NCBI GenBank assembly: GCA_039819115.1
Contig: JBCBST010000002.1
Coordinates: 1 to 63,583 of the forward strand
DNA length: 63,583 nucleotides
Origin: JBCBST01 sp039819115
GTDB taxonomy: Bacteria; Bacteroidota; Rhodothermia; Balneolales; Balneolaceae
Reading direction: 5' to 3'
In this document: one piece after another, positions 50,886 through 58,968 of the stretch
How positions within the stretch are numbered: position 1 is the first letter of the stretch
Layout: each line of letters starts with the position of its first letter
Made by a program: the position numbers and the translations under genes
Notes under the pieces: generated by a model
Seen by the model: the letters and a program-made list of their open reading frames with translations, nothing else
What the model was told of the DNA's origin: nothing
The model's database searches: none

Positions 50886-53135
50886 TTAAAACTGAAAACT
50901 GAATCGGGCAAAGATATTCCGTCCCGGAGCAAAAATCGGAGCGTTTGTACCCCGTACTGAACGGTTTAAATGCTCAAAATAAGCTTCATCCAAGAGGTTG
51001 TTAACTCCTGCAATAAAACGGAGCGATGTGGTGACCCGGTATTCCATCTCAACATCTACCAGCGTAAATGAAGGTGTTGCATTTTCCCCGAATTCTTCCG
51101 ACACCCGCGATTGTTCGGTCACATGTCGTAGGGTAACGGAAGGAGTCCATGTATCCCCAAAATAGTTGCCCCTGAGGGTATAGCTAAGATCCAAAGGTGG
51201 GATTTCCGGCAGTGCCTGATTCCGCTCCAGGTCCTGGGCGTAGGTATAAGCAATCCCAAGCTGGTGCTGGAGATTAAAACCAAACTGCTGTGTCCAGTTT
51301 ACTTCAAACCCGGTTTTAAAAACATCATCGATGTTGATATAGCGCCTCACTCCGGGACTGTTATTCAGGACAGGTGAGAGTGTGGGGTCAATAAGTGACG
51401 AAATGTAATCCTGCAGATAGGATGCAAAAAGATCCACATTGAGCGCCGTTTGCGACGATTTCCACTCCATAATTACATCCACCTGGTTGTTTACCTCAGG
51501 ATCAAGTCCGGGATTCCCAAGCATTTCAAACGGGTCCTGCCCTACCGGGAAAAAGTTGATGTATCGTTCCGTTAAGCTTCCGCTTCGCTGGGCTCGTCCC
51601 AACCATAACCCCGCAGTAAACCGTGGGGTAACAGACTTTTGGATACCCAGGCTGATACTGGGATTGAATTGCGTGGTTTGGGTTTCTCCATTAGCAGCTA
51701 CAAAACCATCGGATGGATCACTGATATCGGCCGCGTTCAACTCTGTCCGAACGGAAACCAAATAGTTAAAAGCTTTGCCCGGGAGACTATATTCGGCAAA
51801 TAACGCAGTTTTTGAAATTTGACCATTTTGCCAGGCGTTGTCCTCAACCGTTCTGCCGGCCATGGGACCCATCAAAAAGGATCGTGATCGTGTTCCTTCT
51901 GCTCCTTCCACCCTTAAATCAGCGCCAGCAAATAGCTTGGAATTTTTGAACAGCCATTTCCCTTCGGTTCGCCCACCATAGTTATAGGTAGTCGCTAAGG
52001 TTTCGTTATTGGCCATTCTGGGTTCTAAGTCTTTAAGCAGGTTATCCATTTTATGATCTACAAAAGAGCCAAAAACAGTGGTATTCCATGAGCTTAAATA
52101 GGTTCGGTCCAGTTGGACATCGTGGCGGGCGTTGAACATCCAGGTGTCGTCTTCTCTTAAATCCATAGGAAGTGCGGGAAAGTCAGCATCGCGGGCGATA
52201 TTATACACCGAAGAAAAGCGGAGTTGTTGTTTGGAGGTTAGCTTGACCCCAACATTAGCTCCGAAGCTACCCCGCGTAAAATCAGATTCCACATCATTGC
52301 CATTTCCTGCCTGGTAATCCTGCCCCTGCGACCAGGAGCCAAAAAAGCTCACATCATATTTATTTGCACTTACACCAAACTGAGCCTCGTTTCTCGAAAC
52401 GGTGCCATTATTTTCATATCCCGAAGATACCCTTCCATAGGCATCAGGCCGGTTGGTAAAGCGCAGATTGGAAGGAATGAAATTGACGGTTGCTCCAAAC
52501 CCGGTTCCATATCGTAATGCATGAGGACCTTTAAGGACTTCTACCCGAGCCATCATATTGGGGGCCATTTGGCTGGTTGGGGGATCCATTCTATTCGGGC
52601 ATGCTGCGGTAGCACTTTGTGCACCGTTCATTACAATATTGATCTGATCGTATTTAAACCCGCGGAAAACGGGATCAAACCCGTAGTTACCTCCCTTACG
52701 AATGGAGCTGAATGCGGGAATCTGATCCAGAATTGCGGCACCGTCGTGCTGCATGCGTTCCTGAAAGTCGATGCTGAGTTGATCATCAGGCTGCTGGTTG
52801 TCCCGTACAGCAATGACATCAATAGGGTATAAGTTCAGCGTTTCTGCAGAACGATAGTAGATCTGTTCCCGAATTAGTTTACGGGTTTGTTCGGGAGTCC
52901 ATATCCACGCTCCATAGCTGACATGAGACAGCTTCATGGTATCTTGTTCGGTAAATTGAAACGTCAGGACTCCATCGTCATCCGAAATACCGGTTTGGTT
53001 CCCGTATTGAAAAAAAGCACCGGCAATCGGCATAGAGTCATCTCTGTCTAACAGGCGTATCTGGCTGGAAGGTTGTCCGTAAACGCCCATACTAAGTACA
53101 AAAAAAGCAAGTACACTGCTTATCGTAGTATGCAT
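50886..53135 (-). CDS. TonB-dependent copper receptor (OprC/NosA type)
   Basis: 749-aa outer-membrane receptor: signal peptide (about 1-20), short carboxypeptidase-regulatory-like domain (about 25-95), plug (about 110-220, VFRGFKYDQINIVMNG) and a barrel ending FSFQF. The plug has ATAACPNRMDPPTSQMAPN with Cys179-x3-Met183, and an outer loop has DHKMD with His361-x-Met363. This matches the C-xxx-M / H-x-M copper site of Pseudomonas OprC both in type and in spacing (about 180 residues apart). It is therefore a copper importer, not a siderophore receptor. It lies 88 bp downstream of a Cys-rich membrane protein gene on the same strand. Confidence 0.87.
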   Translation of the reverse strand: MHTTISSVLAFFVLSMGVYGQPSSQIRLLDRDDSMPIAGAFFQYGNQTGISDDDGVLTFQFTEQDTMKLSHVSYGAWIWTPEQTRKLIREQIYYRSAETLNLYPIDVIAVRDNQQPDDQLSIDFQERMQHDGAAILDQIPAFSSIRKGGNYGFDPVFRGFKYDQINIVMNGAQSATAACPNRMDPPTSQMAPNMMARVEVLKGPHALRYGTGFGATVNFIPSNLRFTNRPDAYGRVSSGYENNGTVSRNEAQFGVSANKYDVSFFGSWSQGQDYQAGNGNDVESDFTRGSFGANVGVKLTSKQQLRFSSVYNIARDADFPALPMDLREDDTWMFNARHDVQLDRTYLSSWNTTVFGSFVDHKMDNLLKDLEPRMANNETLATTYNYGGRTEGKWLFKNSKLFAGADLRVEGAEGTRSRSFLMGPMAGRTVEDNAWQNGQISKTALFAEYSLPGKAFNYLVSVRTELNAADISDPSDGFVAANGETQTTQFNPSISLGIQKSVTPRFTAGLWLGRAQRSGSLTERYINFFPVGQDPFEMLGNPGLDPEVNNQVDVIMEWKSSQTALNVDLFASYLQDYISSLIDPTLSPVLNNSPGVRRYINIDDVFKTGFEVNWTQQFGFNLQHQLGIAYTYAQDLERNQALPEIPPLDLSYTLRGNYFGDTWTPSVTLRHVTEQSRVSEEFGENATPSFTLVDVEMEYRVTTSLRFIAGVNNLLDEAYFEHLNRSVRGTNAPIFAPGRNIFARFSFQF

Positions 53136-53223
53136 CTGTCTGAAATTTAAAATGAATAGAAAATACCCCTCATGAGTAGCCAGAATGACTATTCAATCGT
53201 TTAGGGGTGAGTATTAAGTGGAC

Positions 53224-53622
53224 TTAGCTGAGGCGATATTCCGGAGGATGAAAAACTTGTTTCAGGTAATCGTTAGAATAGAAAAAATCTGCGGTAGAGG
53301 CTCTTGATAAGCGCTCGCCACCCGGGCGGGTCCATGATTCAACGGACGGTGTATGGATAAAAACCCGGAGTTCAGAAATGGATGAGAGTACAATTGGAAA
53401 AGCGTTATCTGAGGGAGTATGGGTTTTATGCATCTGTTTCTCAAGATGGCATACGCCATCGCAATCCGAGTCCGGATCATGGCTGTTTTCGCAATATTCC
53501 ATAATCACAACCTCATGGTGCATGCAGAAATCAGCATATACCATCATTTTTATTACAGAGGGTAATAAAAAAAGGATGATTAATACTATGTGAAGCAGGT
53601 ACTTCAAATGATATCCCGGCAT
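53224..53622 (-). CDS. small Cys-rich membrane protein linked to the copper receptor
   Basis: 132-aa protein with one N-terminal hydrophobic helix (about 8-28) followed by the Cys cluster ADFC, EYCENSHDPDSDCDGVCHLEKQM. Bacteroidota often carry proteins with a similar CEN...C.G.C.L.KQ motif near copper- or heme-related TonB receptors, where they may bind copper in the periplasm. It precedes the OprC-like receptor gene, probably as one transcript. Function beyond this association is unknown. Confidence 0.75.
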   Translation of the reverse strand: MPGYHLKYLLHIVLIILFLLPSVIKMMVYADFCMHHEVVIMEYCENSHDPDSDCDGVCHLEKQMHKTHTPSDNAFPIVLSSISELRVFIHTPSVESWTRPGGERLSRASTADFFYSNDYLKQVFHPPEYRLS

Positions 53623-53834
53623 ACATCACGCATATCTTGAAAACCATCTCATCCAAACAATACAACGTGTGTATGTATATCCCATCAGGTTGATTTTTCG
53701 TAAAGTAAAGCTTCCTCTCTAGAAAGAAAACCCGGATTGAACAATCCATACAAATCGATATCTCTTTGGTGATATCCGAATGAACGGACTGCTCTGTTGG
53801 TTAAAACCACCAAGACTGTAATTCATTCTCCGCC

Positions 53835-54929
53835 ATGCCGGTATCTATCCACGACATTGCGACTGCTGTACCGCAGTATCATAATGCTCAATCTCATATC
53901 CGGGATGTGATGAAATCCCGCCTGAATGCTGATCGGAAAACACAGGCAATCATTCATCGTATCTATAGTCAATCCGGCATAGAAACCCGGCATTCTGTCC
54001 TCGATGATTTTACACCAGAGGGAGAAGGGGGCTTCTTTCTGAATGGGGTGGATCATATTAAAGTACCCGGCACGGCACAACGCAATGTACGTTATACCGA
54101 AGCATCCCGGTTGTTATTCACTCAGGTGGGTGAACATTTACTGTCGAATAACCCTCACATTAAAAAAGAAGAAATCACGCATGTAGTCACGGTTTCCTGT
54201 ACCGGATTTTATGCCCCCGGACCCGATTATGAGTTGGTAAAATCCCTGGGATTATCCCCGGCTACCCAGCGGTTCCATGTTGGATTTATGGGATGTTATG
54301 CAGCTTTTCCCGCGATGAAAATGGCTGAAGCTTTTTGTAAAGCAGATCCAAATGCTGTGGTTATGATCGTTTGTTGTGAGTTATGTACCCTTCATTTTCA
54401 GGGGAAAACAGATGTTGACAGCCTGCTTTCCTGTTCTGTATTCGGGGATGGCGCAGCCGGTGTACTCATCTCGGCCAAACCATCACCAAAAACTCACCTA
54501 CAGGTGCAGCACTTTGCATCCACGTTGGCAATGGAAGGTGAGAAGGATATGGCCTGGAATATCGGGGATACCGGGTTTGATATGGTGCTTTCAACGTATG
54601 TGCCGTCCATTATCGAAGAGAACCTGGAAGGAGTGGTCACACCCATTATTCAGCAATACAATCTCAATCTGGATGATGTGGATTACTGGGCCGTGCATCC
54701 TGGTGGAAGAGCGATTTTAGATAAAGTAGAGCAATCCTTCGAGGTTAAGCCCGCTAAATTGGAGGCATCCCGATCAACGTTAGCCAAACATGGGAACATG
54801 AGTAGTGCAACGGTGCTGTTTGTACTGAAGGAGCTTATGGATTCCAATCCTGAATCTGGTTCAAAAGTAGTACCCATGGCATTTGGCCCCGGTCTAACCA
54901 TCGAAAGCGGGTTGTTTGAGGTGGCCTGA
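53835..54929 (+). CDS. type III polyketide synthase
   Basis: 364-aa homodimeric chalcone-synthase-like enzyme that condenses an acyl-CoA starter with malonyl-CoA. The Cys-His-Asn triad is intact: Cys154 in FMGCYAAFPAM, His288 in AVHPGGRAILD and Asn321 in GNMSSATVLFVL. CTGFYAPGPDYELVKSLGL and a late FGPGLTIESGLF also match the family. It is followed at a 1-bp overlap by a methyltransferase and then an FAD monooxygenase. This suggests an alkylresorcinol or alkylpyrone made, methylated and then hydroxylated to a quinone-like product (inference). Confidence 0.92.
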   Translation: MPVSIHDIATAVPQYHNAQSHIRDVMKSRLNADRKTQAIIHRIYSQSGIETRHSVLDDFTPEGEGGFFLNGVDHIKVPGTAQRNVRYTEASRLLFTQVGEHLLSNNPHIKKEEITHVVTVSCTGFYAPGPDYELVKSLGLSPATQRFHVGFMGCYAAFPAMKMAEAFCKADPNAVVMIVCCELCTLHFQGKTDVDSLLSCSVFGDGAAGVLISAKPSPKTHLQVQHFASTLAMEGEKDMAWNIGDTGFDMVLSTYVPSIIEENLEGVVTPIIQQYNLNLDDVDYWAVHPGGRAILDKVEQSFEVKPAKLEASRSTLAKHGNMSSATVLFVLKELMDSNPESGSKVVPMAFGPGLTIESGLFEVA

Positions 54930-55639
54930 TGCCGATCTTCCTGAACAACCGGCAGCCGGAGTTAGTGGAGTACATGGATCGTGATGATTGTGATCCTCAC
55001 CTGTTAGCCAACACCTACAAACAATTTCATATCATCAATCGCCTGCTTTCTAAATGGAGAAGTATTTACATGCGGGAGATACGTCCGTTAGCCAAAGAAA
55101 AAAACGCTCCATTAACCCTGCTGGATATTGGATTCGGTGGGGGCGATATACCGCTTCAACTGGCGAAATGGGCAAAACAGGATAACATCGCACTTCATAT
55201 CACGGCCATAGAAATGGACGACCGGGCAATGACCTTTGTTGAGCAACGTACGATTCCCGAGCATGTGGTATTCAGAATATGTAGTTCCTCGGATTTGGTT
55301 AAGGAGAATAAACGCTTTGATATAGTGATTTCAAATCATGTGATTCATCATCTCAACAACGCTGACCTGACCTCATTAATGCAAGATGCGGAGGTTTTAT
55401 CCATCCAAAAAGTGATTTTTAATGACATTGAGCGAAGTGATGTCGGGTTCGGGTTATTTGCTACGATTGCCAGCTTATTATTCTGGAACTCGTTTATCGT
55501 GAAAGACGGACTGATTTCAATCAGGCGAAGCTATACCTTCCGCGAATTGCGACAGGTTGCTCCACCGGGCTGGACGGTTCGACGACTATTTTTATACCGA
55601 TTATTATTGATGTGGGAGCCCAATGTCCGTTTCGGTTGA
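54929..55639 (+). CDS. SAM-dependent methyltransferase of the type III PKS cluster
   Basis: 236-aa methyltransferase with motif I LLDIGFGGGDIPLQLAKWA (about 64-82), AIEMDDRAM (beta-2 acidic end) and FDIVISNHVIHHL. A hydrophobic C-terminal stretch (FGLFATIASLLFWNSFIV) suggests membrane contact, fitting a lipid-like polyketide substrate. It is overlapped by the PKS at one end and by the monooxygenase (17 bp) at the other. It probably O- or C-methylates the polyketide ring. Confidence 0.85.
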   Translation: MPIFLNNRQPELVEYMDRDDCDPHLLANTYKQFHIINRLLSKWRSIYMREIRPLAKEKNAPLTLLDIGFGGGDIPLQLAKWAKQDNIALHITAIEMDDRAMTFVEQRTIPEHVVFRICSSSDLVKENKRFDIVISNHVIHHLNNADLTSLMQDAEVLSIQKVIFNDIERSDVGFGLFATIASLLFWNSFIVKDGLISIRRSYTFRELRQVAPPGWTVRRLFLYRLLLMWEPNVRFG

Positions 55640-56774
55640 TGTTGTCATTGTTGGCGGAGGACCTGTAGGGCTGTTTTTAGCCATTTGTCTCCGGAAAAAA
55701 GGAATCTCCTGCAAGGTTCTTGAAAAGAATACAGAAGGCAGGGGAGGCTCACGATCGGTTGGAATACATCCCGTTTCCCTTCAGCTCTTTGAAAAAGCTG
55801 GTATTGTTCAACCTTTTCTGGAGGAGGGGATACAGGTTCATAACGGGCATGCCTTTTTAAATGCAAAACGGGCCGGTACCATCTCATTCAAGCTGTTGCC
55901 CCCTCCATTTCCGTTTATTTTGGTTTGTCCTCAATACCTGACAGAGGCCATTCTGGAAGAAGAACTCTCCCGGCTGGGAAGCGATATTCTGATTCGTGAT
56001 GCGGAGTTTATGGAATTCGAAGAAACAGCACACGGAGTGGAAACCCGTTATCGGTTGGGTGATGAATCGAACACCATCACCTCTCGCTATCTGGCAGGTT
56101 GTGATGGAAAGCAGAGCCAGGTCAGAACACAGGCTGGCATCGATTTTTCAGGTGGTTCCTACCCCGATACCTACATCATGGCAGACTATGAGGATAATAC
56201 CGAATTTGGGAGTAATGCTGCTGTTTACCTGGCTGATGAGGGTTTGGTGGAATGCTTTCCGCTGCCCGCCGGTAAACGACGCTGGGTGGTCAAAACAGAG
56301 GGCTACGAAAAGGAACCACATCAGGAGTTCTTTTCCACCCTTATTAACCATCGGATCGGACATGATCTTCACACCTTGACACCTACGATGCTTTCCAGTT
56401 TTGGTGTGCAGCATTTTATAGCGGAACGCTTTACAAAAGATAGAATCGTTGTGGCCGGTGATGCCGCACATATTGTAAGTCCGGTTGGGGGACAGGGTAT
56501 GAACCTCGGATGGATGGATGGGTGGGCACTTTCCAACAGTTTCGAACATATTATACTTCAGGGAGCATCTTCAGAGGATGTTTTCAAAGCATATGATCGT
56601 ACCCAGCGAACAATCGTTAAGAACGCAACACGCCGTGCCCATTGGAATATGACACTTGGAAGAAAGTGGAAGTATCCTAAGGCAAAAAAATGGATTCTGA
56701 AAAGTATGTTGAGCCCCCTTCTGCGTTCCGTTTCCGCCCAATCGTTCACCATGCATAAACTGGATAAGTGGTAG
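55623..56774 (+). CDS. FAD-dependent monooxygenase of the type III PKS cluster
   Basis: 383-aa aromatic-hydroxylase-type flavoprotein. The N-terminal FAD site is VVIVGGGPVGLFLAICLRKKG, the mid DG motif AGCDGKQSQVRTQAG, and the second FAD motif VVAGDAAHIVSPVGGQGMNLGWMDGWAL. Expected to hydroxylate the aromatic ring made by the upstream PKS, as in bacterial phenolic-lipid and alkylquinone pathways. The start overlaps the methyltransferase by 17 bp; the next gene is convergent. Confidence 0.9.
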   Translation: MSVSVDVVIVGGGPVGLFLAICLRKKGISCKVLEKNTEGRGGSRSVGIHPVSLQLFEKAGIVQPFLEEGIQVHNGHAFLNAKRAGTISFKLLPPPFPFILVCPQYLTEAILEEELSRLGSDILIRDAEFMEFEETAHGVETRYRLGDESNTITSRYLAGCDGKQSQVRTQAGIDFSGGSYPDTYIMADYEDNTEFGSNAAVYLADEGLVECFPLPAGKRRWVVKTEGYEKEPHQEFFSTLINHRIGHDLHTLTPTMLSSFGVQHFIAERFTKDRIVVAGDAAHIVSPVGGQGMNLGWMDGWALSNSFEHIILQGASSEDVFKAYDRTQRTIVKNATRRAHWNMTLGRKWKYPKAKKWILKSMLSPLLRSVSAQSFTMHKLDKW

Positions 56775-56810
56775 GGTTTGGGTTATCAGGATTAACGGCT
56801 GCCTTCAGAT

Positions 56811-57788
56811 TTAATTAGATGGAAATAGCCTGTTTTGCAGCTCCCGGACCGGGTTGAACTTAATACCCACACTCACAAAGGGTTGGGTCAGATCATCATC
56901 AAAGGTAAACGCTGTATCGTTATCCTCATTTCTGAGCTCATAACTATTCCATAATCCTCCTGTTACTCTGAGCAGAAGCCCAAAAGATTGAGTGATCCAG
57001 TGATTGTATTCCAACCCGGCAGAAACAACGGTGAATACGGCCCGGTCTGCGGTAACCCCCTGGCCAAACGAGGAAGATCCGTTCAGGTTGGCCGAGAAAT
57101 CATTCAGATCAAAGAGTCCTTTCAGGGAGTTTCGTTTATGGAAATCCCATTTCACATAGGTGTTGGGTAATCCGAGTACCATAGACCATTGTTCGTTAAA
57201 CCGGGCTTTTGCCTGGGAAATAGGAGTAATCTGCGTTGTCCCATTGAGGGTTATATACGCCGTTCCTAAACCCAATCGAATGTAACCACCATTCTTGAGC
57301 ACGAAATTACGCTCAATAAAGAAGGTGCCGTTAAATCGAAGGTCTTCCTCCTCAAAACTTCCTTCCAGGTTCGATAAAAGAAAAGGGGCCGCAAACACAT
57401 TTACCGACCAACGTTCCGAAAACGCATAGGAAGCAAACAAGCTATAATTCAGGTTATAGAAGGTGTTTAGTTCTCCAGAGTTTTGTTCAGGTCGGTTGTT
57501 TTTATAGTTAAACAAGTGTACATCCAATCCAAATGTGTTATACAGGGTGAGCCTGCCATTTTTTAACGGCGGTACACTCAGTTTCCCGCTGAATCGCTGG
57601 TATTCAAAATCATCAGTTATCACATTTGGCGGGGTGTAGTGCATGTAGAATACATCGGGATCCAATACATTCACCTCACCGGTAACCTGGGCCAGACCCT
57701 GTTGGTGAAGGGATATCAGGAACAGAAGTATCCCGCATTTGCAGAGTAGAGAAATAGGCATATCGATCATTGTTGCGTTTTTTAACAC
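56811..57788 (-). CDS. DUF6268-like outer-membrane beta-barrel protein
   Basis: About 325 aa, with a signal peptide better started at the ATG at 57761 (MPISLLCKCGILLFLIS). The rest alternates short aromatic-rich beta-strands, e.g. FFIERNFVLKNGGYIRLGLGTAYI and FSANLNGSSSFGQGVTADRAVFTVVSAGLEYNHW (key parts: RLGLGTAYI, AGLEYNHW), as in DUF6268 barrels. The function is unknown. It is convergent with the PKS cluster and downstream of the Crp-type regulator on the same strand. Confidence 0.7.
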   Translation of the reverse strand: MLKNATMIDMPISLLCKCGILLFLISLHQQGLAQVTGEVNVLDPDVFYMHYTPPNVITDDFEYQRFSGKLSVPPLKNGRLTLYNTFGLDVHLFNYKNNRPEQNSGELNTFYNLNYSLFASYAFSERWSVNVFAAPFLLSNLEGSFEEEDLRFNGTFFIERNFVLKNGGYIRLGLGTAYITLNGTTQITPISQAKARFNEQWSMVLGLPNTYVKWDFHKRNSLKGLFDLNDFSANLNGSSSFGQGVTADRAVFTVVSAGLEYNHWITQSFGLLLRVTGGLWNSYELRNEDNDTAFTFDDDLTQPFVSVGIKFNPVRELQNRLFPSN

Positions 57789-57850
57789 GAAATGATCCTA
57801 AACTAAGGCCCAATCAGCCGCTCAAAACTACCATTTGGTAATTAATGAGA

Positions 57851-58414
57851 TCAGCGAATATTTCTTCGGATTCGGCTTAAAGAGTTAGGCGTAATGCCCA
57901 GGTAGGAGGCCAGTTGTTTGAGAGGAACACGATGAATAGCCTCCGATTGCTCCAATAGGCGCAAATAGCGTGCTTCTGCATCCATAGTTTGGAACGAGAT
58001 GAGAGAGTCAACAACGGTAAGAAAGGCATCCTCCATCATTTTACGGCCGAAGGCCTGCCATTGTGGGAATCGGTTATAAAACGCATGCATGGTATGCGCA
58101 TCAATGCTGTAAATCCTGGTATCCTCTATAGCAACCATTTTTGCCCTTGATACCTGTCCTGACCGTAGTGCTTCCAGATCGGAAAAAAAGTGGTTCTCAA
58201 AAATTAACCAGGCTGTGATTTCTCTTTCAGGTGTTTCTATTACGATTCGTACTCCACCTGTTGCGATGAAAAAATACTTGGTCACATACTGCCCTTTTTG
58301 AATGATGGCCTGATCATTTTTGAAGGTGGTTTCTTCAAAAGCCTGTACAATTTCGCGAATCTCTTCTTCAGAAAGATTCACTTTTGATTGAATGTAACGC
58401 TCTAGTTCACTCAT
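57851..58414 (-). CDS. Crp/Fnr family transcriptional regulator
   Basis: 187-aa regulator, shorter than typical Crp (210-230). The cyclic-nucleotide-binding-like domain (about 25-125) has QAIIQKGQYVTKYFFIATGGVRIV and a late RMFP-like FYNRFP. A C-terminal helix-turn-helix (about 160-187) reads LKQLASYLGITPNSLSRIRRNI. No ligand can be assigned. It is divergent from the padR gene, with a 211-bp shared upstream region. Confidence 0.88.
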   Translation of the reverse strand: MSELERYIQSKVNLSEEEIREIVQAFEETTFKNDQAIIQKGQYVTKYFFIATGGVRIVIETPEREITAWLIFENHFFSDLEALRSGQVSRAKMVAIEDTRIYSIDAHTMHAFYNRFPQWQAFGRKMMEDAFLTVVDSLISFQTMDAEARYLRLLEQSEAIHRVPLKQLASYLGITPNSLSRIRRNIR

Positions 58415-58574
58415 TAAGCAAGGAATACCACTAAGTACGGTTTTGTAATGATAGGACGGTAGGTTTAGCGTCTTTCTTGTCGGGATGAAAGTATCTATCC
58501 GGTGGTCTTAAAACAAACCCATCCCAGGCTCAGTATCTGTAGAATGATTGAAGGATGTAACTTATTTCTTTCTT

Positions 58575-58616
58575 ATTTGTAGAACTAATCCAATTTTCTA
58601 TATTTGTTCTACAAAT
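58575..58616. promoter_or_regulatory. PadR operator overlapping a Bacteroidetes-type promoter
   Basis: ATTTGTAGAAC (58575-58585) and GTTCTACAAAT (58606-58616) form a perfect 11-bp inverted repeat. Within it, TTTG (58576-58579) and TATATTTG (58599-58606) are 19 bp apart, an exact match to the TTTG-N19-TAnnTTTG promoter form, pointing towards padR on the plus strand. The operator arms thus cover the -33 and -7 elements. This fits PadR autorepression; binding itself is inferred. Confidence 0.75.
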
Positions 58617-58625
58617 TAGTAACAT

Positions 58626-58967
58626 ATGAAAGAAAGTAAACTCGGCGACTTCGAAGAAACAGTACTTCTGATTGTTGGCATTCTCGGTGAAGAGGCATAC
58701 GCCTTTAAAATCTCAGAAGAATTCAAGACACAGCTTCAGCGTAAGGTTTCGATTGGCGCTGTACATTCTACCCTTAACCGGCTCAGTGAAAAAGGATTTT
58801 TGACCTCAGCAATGGGGCAACCCACATCTGAGCGCGGAGGACGCAGAAAACGAATTTATGAAATTACCGGCGCCGGTTATCGTGCCCTGGAAATCTCAAG
58901 AGACGTAAAGCTTTCTCTGTGGAATCGTTTCCCTGCATTTGCGGGCTTCAAATACCACATCGGGTAA
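58626..58967 (+). CDS. PadR family transcriptional regulator
   Basis: 113-aa winged-helix repressor with the PadR pattern: LGDFEETVLLIVGILGEEAYAFKI, SIGAVHSTLNRLSEKGFL, RGGRRKRIYEITGAGYRAL. PadR proteins dimerise on inverted repeats and are often released by drugs or phenolics. It ends 1 bp before the FtsX-type permease and has its own palindromic operator 10 bp upstream, so the two genes form an autoregulated unit. Confidence 0.9.
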   Translation: MKESKLGDFEETVLLIVGILGEEAYAFKISEEFKTQLQRKVSIGAVHSTLNRLSEKGFLTSAMGQPTSERGGRRKRIYEITGAGYRALEISRDVKLSLWNRFPAFAGFKYHIG

Positions 58968-58968
58968 G

